NCBI GenBank assembly: GCA_025201365.1
Contig: JAIXMF010000002.1
Location: 434,001 to 498,000 of the forward strand
Reading direction: 5' to 3'
Length of the DNA: 64,000 bases
From: Syncephalis plumigaleata
Taxonomy: Eukaryota > Zoopagomycota > Zoopagomycetes > Zoopagales > Piptocephalidaceae
In this document: positions 12,298 through 23,454 of the stretch, one piece after another
How the letters are laid out: each line of letters starts with the position of its first letter
Position numbering within the stretch: the first letter of the stretch is position 1
Notes under the pieces: generated by a model
Databases searched by the model: none
Told to the model about the DNA's origin: nothing
Seen by the model: only the letters and a program-made list of their open reading frames with translations
Program-made: the position numbers and the translations under genes

Positions 12298-12650
12298 ACT
12301 GTATTCGGTAAAGTAAAAAGAAGTAGAAGAAGGAGATAAACGAATTTGTGAGATAGAATTGAATCAAGCGTGATAGGTACTCGTTGTATATGGTAAATGA
12401 ATAATCATTGATCATTTGTGACGTAATAAAAAGGTAAGCGCAAGTTGATTCAGATGACACCGTTGGTTTTACAATTGATAAGCAGATAGATAGGCGATTG
12501 ATTGTTGCATAGCATGAATATCTATTATTATTATTACAAGTAGTAACAAGCTACGTATTATATCTAATAAATCAATCCGTTGTAATAAGCAGAATATTTA
12601 TTATAAGAAACTAATGAACAAAAGCAATAGAAAACACACATATACGCAAT

Positions 12651-14807
12651 TTAAAGCTTAGCCGCAGCATGAGCAGATGCAGTACTGCTGTTAGCACGAG
12701 CGCGACGTTGCTCAGTACGTGCCTTGGCTGCATCCAACACCGGGCGTATAGTGTCGTTATACGCGGGATAGACGTCGGCTTGATTGGCCGGTTCACGCTC
12801 GGCCATCGATGTCATGGTCTCGTACACCTTGCCATCCGATCGACCTAGCGCCGAGTGTAGCAAGTAGTCCGGTAGGGCGAAGGCATCCACGAGTGCCACG
12901 GCATTGGGGCGTATCTCCACCAAGAGTTTCTGTACCGCTTCACGTACCATGTTGGCCTGCGACGAATTGATGAATCCGTCCTCGAATAGATCCGCTAAGC
13001 AATCCTGTTCCAAGGTGTGCAAGGCGAATAGCGAGGAGAGTGCGCGTAATGGAGCGCGTAACTCTTCGCGTATTCCTTGACGATGGGCAACATTGACGAA
13101 ATTACGCACGAGTAGCAATTGGCAATGAGCCTCGGAGGCACGATGAATATCCACGAGTGATTCGTTCCAGGTACGACCAAGTGGACCGAGTGACTCGGCC
13201 GCTCGTTCAATAAGACGTGCGGCACGATGAGTGAACGCGGCAATTTGCACCTCAGGTCGACGTAGATCCTCGAGTTGACTCGCTTGCCAAGTAACAGGAC
13301 GTCCACCGCCATTCGAGATCGATCCATGCTTCGCCACCAAGTAATGGCGAATATAAGCGGCAGTCTGATTCTGTACCGTCTTCTTTTGCTTGTCACCACC
13401 GGCACTGCTTGTGACGCCATTCGTCTGAAGATCCTTAATGACCGTGCGGAATGTTTTAAGCAGGTAACGCGTCGTTTGTTGCGTCAAAATATAGTTGTCA
13501 CCCTCCCATGTGACATTTGGCAGTACATCCGCGTAGAATGTCGTTAGACCCGAGAAGGCCGAGAAACCATGTCCACCGCAGGATCGACGACATGTCTCCG
13601 TGCCGGCAATGGCGATGTACTCGTGAGCGACTTCAATCCCGAGGAACTAGCGTGGATATCGGCCAACATCTCTAGATCACCATCTTGTAGACGTTGCGTG
13701 AACTCCTCGTACATCTGCATCATCCACTGTCCCGTGATCATCAACGCGTACGATTGAGCAATGGCGGGGAATAGACGATGTTGTAGCGTGGTGTAGTTAA
13801 TGACTTGAATCTCGCCACTACTACTATTATCTTTGGTGGCATTTTCATCAGCGAATTGACGACGTACCGCGGCATATCGCGTAGCAATGGTGGTGGCTCT
13901 CGCCAAGTAAAGACCAACACCACGCACATACTGGCACGTACAAATATCATTGTACCATAGCCAAGTTTAGCATTGGGCGGTTTAACGTAGTCACCCTCCG
14001 GTGTCACACGAGAATACTTGGCTAGCAAGTGATCGTGTGGAATACGATAATGATCGAATAGCAAATAGCCATTATCAATCGTGTTGACACCGAATTTAGG
14101 ACCAACATCACCCACAGTGATACCGGGCAAGGGACGATGATCCTCGAGTGAACGAATTGGCACGATAAACGTGTGTGGTCCATAGTCGCGTCCTTTAGTG
14201 ATGAGACGTGCCACTACCACGGCATGAGTAGCCGCAATACCAAGCGAGCCGATCCACCATTTGCTCGCGGTGAGGGTGGGCGAGTGCAACTCGAACTCTT
14301 GCGTCTCCGGGATGTAAGTGGCGATCGTTTCCAATCCTTGTACATTGCTACCATGGCCAAGTTCAGTCTGCGCGTAGCAACCGATAATCTCGTAGTTGAG
14401 CGCCTTGCTTAGGAACTTGCGTCGTTGTTGCTCATTGCACTGACCCTGCAATGTCGGGATGAACATGGTACGATGCAGGGTGAATGGGCCCGACTCATCG
14501 ATTAGATACTCGGCCGTCGCGATATCGTTATAGGCCCAGCGATGCTTGATCATCAGTTCAACCAGTCGTTTCTCCTTGCCTAATGCGTGGTGTAGACGTT
14601 CCTCGCGACTGCTATAGTAGCGTTGACTTTTATCAAAGGCCGGATCATTCTCGATGACCTCAAGAATACGCGATTGACGTTCCAAGTGTTCTTTGCCGTA
14701 CAAGAAGTACGAGAGATCCGTGGGACTAAAGCTGGCCTGTTGTCGCTCACGAGCGAGTAACTCGGTGCCTTGTGGCCAGATGGTTTCAAATGTTCAGGGA
14801 ATTTCAT
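12651..14807 (-). CDS. POX1: Peroxisomal acyl-CoA oxidase
   Basis: First, FAD-dependent step of peroxisomal beta-oxidation, giving trans-2-enoyl-CoA and H2O2. Features in order: an N-terminal segment ARERQQASFSPTDLSYFLYG; GCYAQTELGHGSNVQGLET, the flavin/substrate signature; ASKWWIGSLG; GPHTFIVPIRS; and PKFGVNTIDNGYLLFD. Next come LFPAIAQSYAL, CRRSCGGHGFSAFSGL and TWEGDNYILTQQT in the C-terminal domains. The protein ends AAAKL, a PTS1 peroxisomal signal (AKL). The frame is broken by single bases near 14785 (just after the chosen ATG), 13930 (before GVGLYLARATT) and 13615 (before the CRRSCGG motif). A TAG triplet repeat lies directly upstream. Confidence 0.93.
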
Positions 14808-14810
14808 GCT

Positions 14811-14812
14811 GA

Positions 14813-14846
<34 letters not shown>
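14811..14846. repeat. TAG/GTA trinucleotide microsatellite
   Basis: About eleven tandem GTA/TAG units immediately upstream of the acyl-CoA oxidase start codon, probably in its 5' leader. Read as CTA on the transcribed strand. Confidence 0.85.
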
Positions 14847-14847
<1 letters not shown>

Positions 14848-15583
14848 AAGCGTTGGAATAGGACAAAAAGAAAAGGGAATAGTAACAGGCGCTAGATGAA
14901 TCAATCAAGTGGATACTGGTAGAAGAAGAAAGTAGTAGTAAGTAATAAATAGCAAAGAGGGTTACTACAATAATGTGCTCACTTTAATACAGATACAGAT
15001 CGGCATATTTAACAAGCATCTTGCCGAACTACACAAGCAAGTTGACTTCTTTTTATGAATTCTCCGCTATTGTCGCACACGAGGACAGTCCTAGATCAGC
15101 TGTAGGTCGGCAATGGTAAGCGCCGACAAAATAGCCAATCAGCATTGATGTCAATATCGGTAGAATTGAACTCCACGTGCTTTTTCGTGTAAAAGCAAGT
15201 CCAGATCATCATAGAAACAATCGTACTCTGGAAAAAAGGGAGAGGGGAGAGGGAGGAGAGACGAGAAAAACACGTATACAATAAAGATCAAGTTACCAAA
15301 ACTAATAGATGAATTAATAGCATGTGAGAATAATAATGATGATATATCAGTGTATGTAGGTACACTCATCTATCCACTTATGATCGATTGGTTGGTTGTC
15401 ATAACAACCGGATATGCATCGGCAAGTTACTATTACGTCAATGCAATGGAAATACCATTTTATTTGTTTATTTTATATTGATTATCATGCTAACTGTTTG
15501 TGTAGGATTCAATAGCATTTTACTTGATCATGCATCTTGCTCGTTTCTTTTATGTTTACTGTTCAATTTAGATGATGAGTGAA
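14847..15583. other. Intergenic region between acyl-CoA oxidase and CCDC43 genes
   Basis: About 740 bp. Short frames with hydrophobic, low-complexity translations are present on both strands, but none shows a family motif or convincing splice structure. A purine run (GGGAGAGGGGAGAGGG) lies near 15237-15255. No gene called. Confidence 0.45.
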
Positions 15584-16577
15584 TTACATACGACGCTTCT
15601 CTTGTTTCTGCGTTTGTTTCTTCTCTTTATCCTTCTCCTTGTCTAGTCGCTGCTTTCGTAACTGCTCCCGATCTCGTTCCACTTTCTTTTGATGATTCTG
15701 TCGCATTGTTTCCCGTTGCACGCGTTCCTTTTCATCGATTAATGCACGATTCAGATTAGGTGCAAACATGGCATCTAAGTAAGAAGTAGGAAAAGTTAAC
15801 TATGTAGCACTACATAATAATCACTGACTTACTCACCTGAAGTATGATCACCATAAGGAGCTCCTTTCTTTCCCTTACCACGATGACGATGTGCCATTGC
15901 TTGTGCTGCTGCTGCTGCTGCTGCTGTAGATGTAGATGTCATTGATTTTGTATTACCAGACTGTTTCCCGTCATTATTCTCATTATCACTACCATCGCCG
16001 TAGCCATAACGAGCGAGTGTTAGTTCACGACGTGCCAACTCTTCCGGTGAACGTATCTTTGCTGTATCCGTTGATGAACTAGTCTCTGTATTACATTCAT
16101 GATCTATCGGTTTATCCGCCTTAATGTTTGACGTTCTCGTTCTATTATTATTATTATTAATATACTGCTATCAATTACAATTGTTGATCATTACCTCGTG
16201 CTTCTAAGAATGCCTGTTGACGAGCTGTATCCACTTGTTCGTTCATTTGCGAGATACGTCGTTGCCATTCAGCAAACATGGCATCAATGACATCCTCCAC
16301 AGGTTGATCCTTTTATTACACGTACAGTTTGCATATAACTATCAATAAGTAGTTTGACGTTCAATATACTTACCGTATTAGCACTAAGCACGCCACTGAT
16401 TACTTCACGTCGTTCCTCCTCTTCCTCGTCATTATCCTCCACTAGACGGGCTACGTATTCACATATTGCCTGTTGCCATTCTACTTGTTAATACATACAT
16501 TCATACTATACTACTATTACTATTACCTCATCGTCAATAGCAATCAATGCTAATTGTTCGGTTACAAAGGCATCCAT
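15584..16577 (-). CDS. CCDC43: CCDC43-like coiled-coil protein
   Basis: Homolog of animal coiled-coil domain protein 43, whose role is not well defined. It starts MDAFVTEQLALIAIDDE. An acidic helix (VARLVEDNDEEEEERREVIS) leads to SGVLSANT, like the EEEEKLDALQGILSAF stretch of CCDC43, and then DQPVEDVIDAMFAEWQ. The middle has EELARRELTLARYGYG, the counterpart of AALLAQYADV, followed by an Ala-rich run from a (GCT)n tract. The end is a long basic helix, from NRALIDEKERVQRE to EKDKEKKQTQKQEKRRM, as in CCDC43. Split by about four short introns. The order of all four blocks supports the assignment, although overall similarity is modest. Confidence 0.75.
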
Positions 16578-16924
16578 ATTGCGAATCAACGAGAATCTTG
16601 GAAAAGAACTAGTAGTTTAATTGACACGAAGAAGAAAAAAGAAACTCAAATAAAAACACAGCCATAAATATTAATTAGGACAGGAGAATAAATAAGCCTT
16701 ACTTCTTTACTTGTTTGTCTATTGACTTATGAAGCTATAGGCATGCTGGTTTACTCAATCTTATCGTGTTCTACATGATACAGTTACTTAGTGTAATGGC
16801 ATTTATTATTGAACTCCCCTCCACAATAGGAATAGACTAAATCCACATGTGTTGACATGATAAAGCAAAGCAGTATGGCCTAGATAATTCTATAAAATAT
16901 ATCATGTCTCTTTTTTTCCTATTA
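16578..16924. other. Short intergenic region
   Basis: About 350 bp between the CCDC43 start and the CDK11 stop, both minus strand. Contains the promoter of the CCDC43 gene; nothing else recognised. Confidence 0.4.
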
Positions 16925-18686
16925 CTATTCCATACTAGATTCGGGTATAATCAGTATTGGTGAGACAAGTGCGCCAGTTCGTTCTTTCGATGCTTTCGAT
17001 GGCCAACTAGGAAATAGATCGGGATGTTGTGGCGGTGGATTCTCGCTACAATTAAACGTACATGTTAGTTTAAAAGAAGCACAGGAGAATGACAAAGATG
17101 CGTTTAACTCTACCTAAAATATGGATGCTGTAATGCTTGCTCGGCTGTAATTCGTTTTGCCGGATCATAGGTAAGCAATTGACTCAATAAATCAATGCCA
17201 TTTGCAGTGACGTATTTGAACTTAGTACGAAGCATGTTATATCTATTCATATTCCATTAGCTCTATGTATCATATTATTATTACAAGATACACGACAATA
17301 CTTACGGTTGAGGAGTAAAGTTTACGCTTTTTGCCGTTGGTAATTTACTGAATCCTGGCCATACTTCCTCGTTAGGTGTACCGATTAATTGGAAAATCTA
17401 CCGACAAATGAATAAGTTATATCATTGTACTATTGCAATATATATATTATATACTAGGCATGATCTACCTTGTTTAGTTGATCTATTTCACCGCGACCTG
17501 GCATAATCGGCTCGTTAAGTAGCATCTCCCCGAATATACAACCGATAGACCACATATCAATTGCTGTTGTATACTCCTTGGCTCCAAAAAGCAATTCCGG
17601 TGCTCTACACTCTAGTCATTAGCAAGATGCTACTCGTAATAAGCACAACTAGTCAGTCAGTCAGTTACTTACCGATACCATAATGTTACCACTGGTATGG
17701 TCATTGCGTTAAGTGGACTGCCAAACTTGCGTGCCAGTCCAAAATCCGCCACCTTAACACGACCACGATTGTTCATGAGTAGATTGCTCGTTTTAAGATC
17801 ACGATGAATGATCCAATTACGATGCAGCGTATCTACTGCCGATAATAGTTGTAGCATTAGTGTTTTCACCTCGGATTGCATAAATGGCGAACGCATGCCA
17901 GACATTAGTGTTTTCAAATCGTGTTCCAAGAAATCCATCACAATAAACACTCTACAAGTAATAGATATAGAGAGATATATGTCGCGTAGTGATAAGTAAG
18001 TATCAATGATATTAGTTATCGTAGACTTACTTTGGTGGTGCACCACTACCCACAACGATCTCGCGTACATTCACGATATTCTCGTGTTTAATCCATAGCA
18101 GACTATGAATCTCACGTAGATCCGTGACAGGAAAGCCATTACGATCCTGATGCTCGCATTTAAGTCGTTTAAGCGCAACAATCTCGCCTGTATGTCTATC
18201 ACGCGCTCGATACACAATACCATAGGAGCCTTCATCGATACGATTGAGCCGTTCATAACGATCCACAGAACCACATCGACTAATGGATGGTGGCACCAGT
18301 TGTGGACGTGGTCGCCACTGTACGTTCGTTTCTATTGCTGTTGTTGTAGTATGACGAGGTGATTGCGTTTGTTGTTGCGACAGTGATTCTTCTATTTGTG
18401 CACTCTTACTCTCGCCTACTGCTTCCTTTCGGTTCTTTCTTCGCTTCTGTTCGTTCTTTGCTATTTTCCGCTTTTTGTAAGTGCTACTCTTCTCGGATAC
18501 CTGGTCATCACTCTGCTCGTTATCTGACTCCCATTTCGACCGTGTACTACTCGTGATTCCTTCTGAATTGCCGTTTATTTCGGTGGTAGTAGTAGTAGTA
18601 GTAGCCGCTACTTGATTATTATCACTCACTACTGAGGTCTGTTTATGACTAGACAAGCCAGGCGATTCTAGTTCTCCTTCTTCCAT
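16925..18686 (-). CDS. CDK11: CDK11 (PITSLRE-type) cyclin-dependent kinase
   Basis: Nuclear Ser/Thr kinase linked to transcription and pre-mRNA splicing. A charged N-terminal extension of about 140 residues contains [17 protein letters not shown], a likely nuclear signal. The kinase domain begins [20 protein letters not shown] and has [11 protein letters not shown] (VAIK Lys). The C-helix is [10 protein letters not shown], the position of PITSLRE in animal CDK11. Then come [24 protein letters not shown] (catalytic Asp), [40 protein letters not shown] and [16 protein letters not shown]. The REIVVGS and KTSNLL features separate it from CDK1 and CDK10. At least five introns. Stop at 16925-16927. 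No frame break seen. Confidence 0.93.
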
Positions 18687-18820
18687 AGTTGATTGAGAAT
18701 GAATGAGGTTTAAGTTGGTATTATACAGAAAAAGGAATTAACTAAATAGCAATGATTTATTTTGATTTTGATTAGTGTTTTATCTTTCAAATCAATATTT
18801 CTTCCATTTAATCAAGCATT

Positions 18821-19409
18821 ATGGATACACTCGAACGTTAGTTTATATTGTATTACTCCTTGTACATAATATGTGGTCTAACATGGATGTTGCTCGCTTG
18901 TTTAGATATGCAAAAGATTGAGCAGCTAGCCGAAGAGCTGCTGTTTGATAAACAACTGGCAAGTAGAAAGCAGTGCAGAAGGTACAATGCTCACACGAAC
19001 ACCATTGCTAACTTTTACTTTTAGCTAGTTGACTATGATCTTCGACGTAACAACAATCGTATGGCGTTGAATCGTATGCAAGAGAGTAAAGGTAGTTATT
19101 AGGCTGCATTCTATTGTAGAAAGCGTTAGAAGCGAACTAATTACGCGTATATAGACAAGAAGGTATGGCTTAATCTAGGCGAGCTATTTATACGCTTACC
19201 CAAGCAAGGAGCAACCGATATGCTTAAGAAAGGTAACCACTTATACTTAGTATGGTGCAATACATGGATGCACTAATAATGATACGGATACGCCTCTAGA
19301 ACAAACACAGCTTGACCACACAATAGAAGAGACGAGGCATAGCTTACGTGAAAAGGTTCAGCAACTAGAGAAGCTGGAGAAAGGTGAAAGCACACCTACT
19401 AGCTCTTAG
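18821..19409 (+). CDS. PDRG1: PDRG1-like prefoldin-family protein
   Basis: Small beta-type prefoldin-like subunit; in animals PDRG1 belongs to the R2TP/URI prefoldin-like complex. Spliced reading: MDTLEHMQKIEQLAEELLFDK, then DYDLRRNNNRMALNRMQ (PDRG1 has DLDTKRNQNREGLRAL here), KKVWLNLGELFIRLPK (family: CFGNMFIKMP), then a C-terminal helix DHTIEETRHSLREKVQQLEK. That is two helices with a hairpin between them. The intron after DKQL begins GCAAGT, a GC-AG intron. The first intron interrupts the sixth codon. Stop TAG at 19407-19409, only 60 bp from the TIR element to the right. Good confidence from the combined pattern. Confidence 0.82.
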
Positions 19410-19471
19410 TTTAATGAATACGCATATGGTAACCATTGAAAATAAATGAATATTGTATTAAAGAAGCATTA

Positions 19472-21829
19472 CATGACTTTTCCCTTCTGATTAACGCAGA
19501 TAGCCTTATTTTTATGAATAAATAATAGCTATGATGATACGTATTTAGATGTGGAAGCATAACAATCACGGATAAGTTGTTTGTTTGTTGTTTGTTCTTC
19601 GTTGTCTTGTCCTCCTTTTCTTGAACGTTTAGAAGTAATGGTATTTCTCTACCCCTTATTGTCTTTCTTATTCCATTCCACTATGTCTACTACTACTGCT
19701 ACTACTGAAATATCGAGTAATTCCAACTCGTCTTGTAGATTACTCGATTGTCTGAATAGTCTTCCATTTCAGGACCAGCGTGCTTTCCGTAATTTATTTA
19801 GTTATAAAGAACTTGTACGTTTATCAGCATGTTGTCGCTCATTAACAAGCAGCGTTCGAAATGATAGAGCATTATGGCAAGCACTATACCATAGGGATTT
19901 CCTTTCAGGAGCCTATTATGCTAAAGAAATGGAATTCGTACTATGGTGTATACGCACGGATGTCAACAATCCATGTACATCGGATAAACGAGCTGATCTA
20001 CTAGAGAATGTGGACTGGTACAACACATATCGTCGGCGAGTGAGCACCGAGAATAATTGGCGATATGGACGGTACAACACCACGCGTATTAACATAAACT
20101 CTAGCAAGAGGAATACATATTTGCAGAAAGATACCGGTAATCGTATATTTATTACGCAGCGAAATCGCAAAGATAAAGTATCAAGATCATATCGTCGTTA
20201 CATTTTAGACTATCTGCCTCATTCAAATCTTAGATCAAGCAACAATAATGTGTATAAGAGTCCATTTCTCGCATCGCCCAATGTCACTTTGCTGGATAAT
20301 GATGTTGGCACTTACTATTTTTATGTTATGGGCGACCATTACATAGCTGCATCTCGTATGCCAAGCGAAAACATGCCTAATCATGATGTAAAAATACTCT
20401 CTCGCAAACATGGTGGTGTTTTTACTACATTCGATGTTCCAGCACAATATGAAGTGACGGCAGTCGAGGGGAAATGGGCATTATTAATGTATAGATCAAA
20501 ACTAAAATGTGATGGTTCACCACGTTATATATGTAAGAGTGATAGCTATACAATGATACAATATAATTAGTACTAATAATCAATACATTTAGTGGGTATA
20601 ATGGCATTCGATATAGATAATAGTATCATGTGTCCGGGAAACATTGATGGTACATGGGATACGGCACGTTTCTACAAAACAACCGATACTACAGCGACAC
20701 TATATACGGCAAGAATAGTCAAAGACGATGTACGTCGTATTGAATGGGCACTATACGAGTTCTCAAGCAATAATCCTGTTGTACAATTGCAAAATGGCTG
20801 GTTTCAACTACCCAAGTGTACAAAGGAGGGGTTAATATATTTTGCTCATAATCCATACGATTCACATATGATAATTGAGTTATATAGGAATCGTTATTAT
20901 GATCCATACATAATACATAGCGTAGCATCCAATGGTCAAAGCCATACTCCACGTAATTGCTACACTATAACTGACCAGCATATGCCTATTCCATTATTAA
21001 GAACCGGATGCGGATATTCAATATTTGATTGCAAACCACCAAAAGTATGGACAGACCTATCCTACAATGACGATCAAGTATTGCAAATACCGGGTACAAC
21101 CTTCATCAGAAATCTTATTGGGGATCTCTATGTTGTTGATGTAAAAGATCATAATCGTATAAAAAGTCAATTGCTTGTAGACATCAATACAAAAGAAGTA
21201 ATCCGCGAATTTGAAACACCTAGCAGGGACTCGGACGTGCCTGACTATACAATGGTCGGCAAAATATGTAGTCGTTATAACAGCCATGAGCCAATAATAC
21301 ATGAATATGGTGAATTATAACAAACATCAATAAATCATACTATATTAGTTAATAAGAGTAGTGTTTATATATCATTAAACCATAACACATGCTAATGCTT
21401 TCTATGAACTGGATGATTAATCGAATAAATCAACTATAGTAGCAATTGAGACATCAAGCTGGACAAACTGATGAATGCTTCTCAATGCATAGAGGATGTT
21501 GCTCGGTAGCACATGTACTGCGTCATCATTTCATTCTGCTTGATTGACGCTTGCTATCTGAATACTCTCGAATGCCATTATAACAATGCACTGAATAAAA
21601 CAAACATCCATGTTGTCCTTTACTAAATGTTCCTGTCAATTCATCATAGCTTGTTAAAATTATTGCAATACATAATATCGCAATCATTAACATCTCTCTC
21701 AACTGCTAGGATCATAACAACTACTCAATGATAATAATAGCAATGCGATAATGGTGATAACAATTGTGCAAATCTATTTATTAATAAACTGCAAACATTT
21801 AACAGTGTTAATCGGTTGGAAAAACACTG
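19472..21829 (+). mobile_element. TA-flanked TIR element carrying an intact F-box gene (copy 1)
   Basis: A 2,358 bp unit with TA on both sides (19470-19471 and 21830-21831). The left end (end B) reads CATGACTTTTCCCTTCTGAT; the right end (end A), read inward, CAGTGTTTTTCCAACCGAT; both then read TAAC. The first 180 bp are the antisense of the Fanzor-like 3' tail seen at 2985-3161, including the block around TTGAACGTTTAGAAG. Next comes the F-box gene, then about 500 bp of non-coding DNA shared with copy 3 at roughly nine bases in ten. Copy 3 is 2,356 bp, almost the same length. No transposase inside, so the element is non-autonomous. The insertion lies between PDRG1 and CSN6. Confidence 0.78.
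19683..21320 (+). CDS. F-box protein carried by a TIR element (intact copy)
   Basis: Predicted 525-residue protein from two exons, 19683-20532 and 20593-21320, with a phase-1 intron. The N-terminus is Ser/Thr/Asn-rich; the F-box is at about residues 16-75 (RLLDCLNSLPF, ELVRLSACCRSL, RNDRALWQALYHRDF). F-box proteins bind Skp1 and bring substrates to an SCF ubiquitin ligase. The remaining 440 residues are not a known repeat; regularly spaced strands (RIFITQRNR, GDHYIAAS, GGVFTTFDVP, VEGKWALLM, KVWTDLSYNDDQVLQIPG) suggest a beta-rich, possibly propeller-like, substrate-binding part. The start at 19683 is preferred over upstream frames because all three copies align from there and the leader is element DNA. 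Confidence 0.8.
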
Positions 21830-21943
21830 TACGTGCGCATACGCATACACTCGTAAATGTAGTTTGCCTTTGAACCTTACACTCGATACGTCATTTAACA
21901 CTTTCTTTTCCCTCGTTTGTCATCGGATAATAGTATTGTCAAT

Positions 21944-23202
21944 ATGGAGGCCACTCAGATGGAAGTAGATACCAATGTGCCATTATTGTCTGGCAATCCA
22001 AGCAGTTCTGGCTTGCAAGTGACACTGTAAGTAGATGCTTACGCTGCCATGATATAATCCCTACTAAGCGTGCAAACACAGGCATCCGCTTGCATTGCTG
22101 AACATGAGCGACCACTACACCCGTACTCAAATACAATATGCCAACGAGGGCAGACTAGGTAGGTGAATGCGTAGCAGCTGCGTTTTCATGTAGGATAACT
22201 TACCTTTACATACGTAGTTATTGGTGCACTTTATGGCACGCAGAATGGTCGTGAAATCAGTATCCACACCACGTATGAGCTACTATACGCGAAAACACCC
22301 GAAGGAAAGCATACCATCGATGCGGAATACTACATGAACAAAGCGGAACAAAGTAAGTGGCACTGACAGCAGAATACTATCAATCTTGTCAACATTTATT
22401 GCATCTTTATCATCAGTGAAGCAAGTGTTTGCCGAGTTCGATGTACTTGGATGGTATCTGGTTACTACTGAAGCGATGAACACTATGGAATTGGATCTTC
22501 ACCAGCGAGTATGTGCTATAGCGTAGGCTTACATCGAAAGAACCCTAATGATCAATGTATTCTAGATGCAAGAATACAACGAGAATCCGCTTTATCTTCG
22601 ATTAAATCCGCAACAATCGAACTTGACTACAGGCACACTGCCGGCTACCATTTACGACACGGAAACGGAAATGCAGTCGAATGGCGAATGGATTACGCAA
22701 TTCTGCACGATAGCCTATACGCTAGAAACGGGTGAAGCTGAACGTATCGCCATTGATCATGTCGCTAAACTTGGTGGACAAGGCGCCACGATACCGGGAG
22801 AGCAAGAATCATCATGTAAGTGAAACTAATGAAAGGGAAATGTTCATCCATATTCCATCGTTTAATGACGTGAGCCTGTTAGTGGTGTCGCAGTTAACGA
22901 ATCAACGAGGTGCGGTACAAATGCTTCGTGATCGTGTTGGTTTATTACGCGACTACGTGAAAGCAGTGCAGAAAGGGGAACTCGAGCAGGACACACGTTT
23001 ACTACGCGAGATTGCAGGTATTTGCCAGCAATTGCCCGTGGTTCAAGAGGGTGATAACTGGCACACCGAGTATGGCAAGGAGAGCGAGGACGCATTGTTG
23101 GTGGCTCATTTGAGCACATTAACCAAGGCACTTCATAATCTACATGAATTGGTCACGAAGCAGAATACAGTCGTTGAACGAAGAATGGAGACACGCGGTT
23201 AA
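21944..23202 (+). CDS. CSN6: COP9 signalosome subunit 6 (MPN-minus)
   Basis: Subunit of the COP9 signalosome, which removes Nedd8 from cullins and so controls SCF-type ligases; CSN6 is the inactive MPN partner of CSN5. The sequence runs GLQVTL + HPLALLNMSDHYTR, VIGALYGTQNGREISIHTTY, YYMNKAEQMKQVFAEFDVLG and WYLVTTE, then PLYLRLNPQQ and TYETGEAERIAIDHVAK-type blocks, all as in CSN6. No JAMM metal motif is present, as expected. The intron around 22814-22891 ends at CTGTTAG and gives SSLVSQLTNQRGAVQMLRDR. The C-terminal helices (GLLRDYVKAVQKGE, LSTLTKALHNLHELV) complete the subunit. Spans six or seven exons; no frame break seen. Confidence 0.93.
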
Positions 23203-23454
23203 TATATATATATATAGTATAAATATAGGTGATGATATACATGATCCACCAGTAACCATCGTCTGAATAAAATGAACTGTTGCAATATGCAAGTTATGTA
23301 GAAGTTGTGGATTAAATCATACATGATTATTATGTATTGCTGCTGCTACTACTACTTACTTTGAGAATAAGTGAAGATTATAACATATCAATAAGATAGA
23401 ATAAATGAACCAAATATGATTTTATTATTGTTGTTGTTGTTGCTATTATGCTAT

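Noticed and set aside
12995-13420. A 141-codon frame inside the acyl-CoA oxidase gene
   Set aside because: It overlaps the conserved C-terminal oxidase domain in another frame and has no motif of its own.
15096-15369. Overlapping hydrophobic frames upstream of acyl-CoA oxidase
   Set aside because: Low-complexity Ser/Leu translations from a GA-rich strand; no homologous motif.
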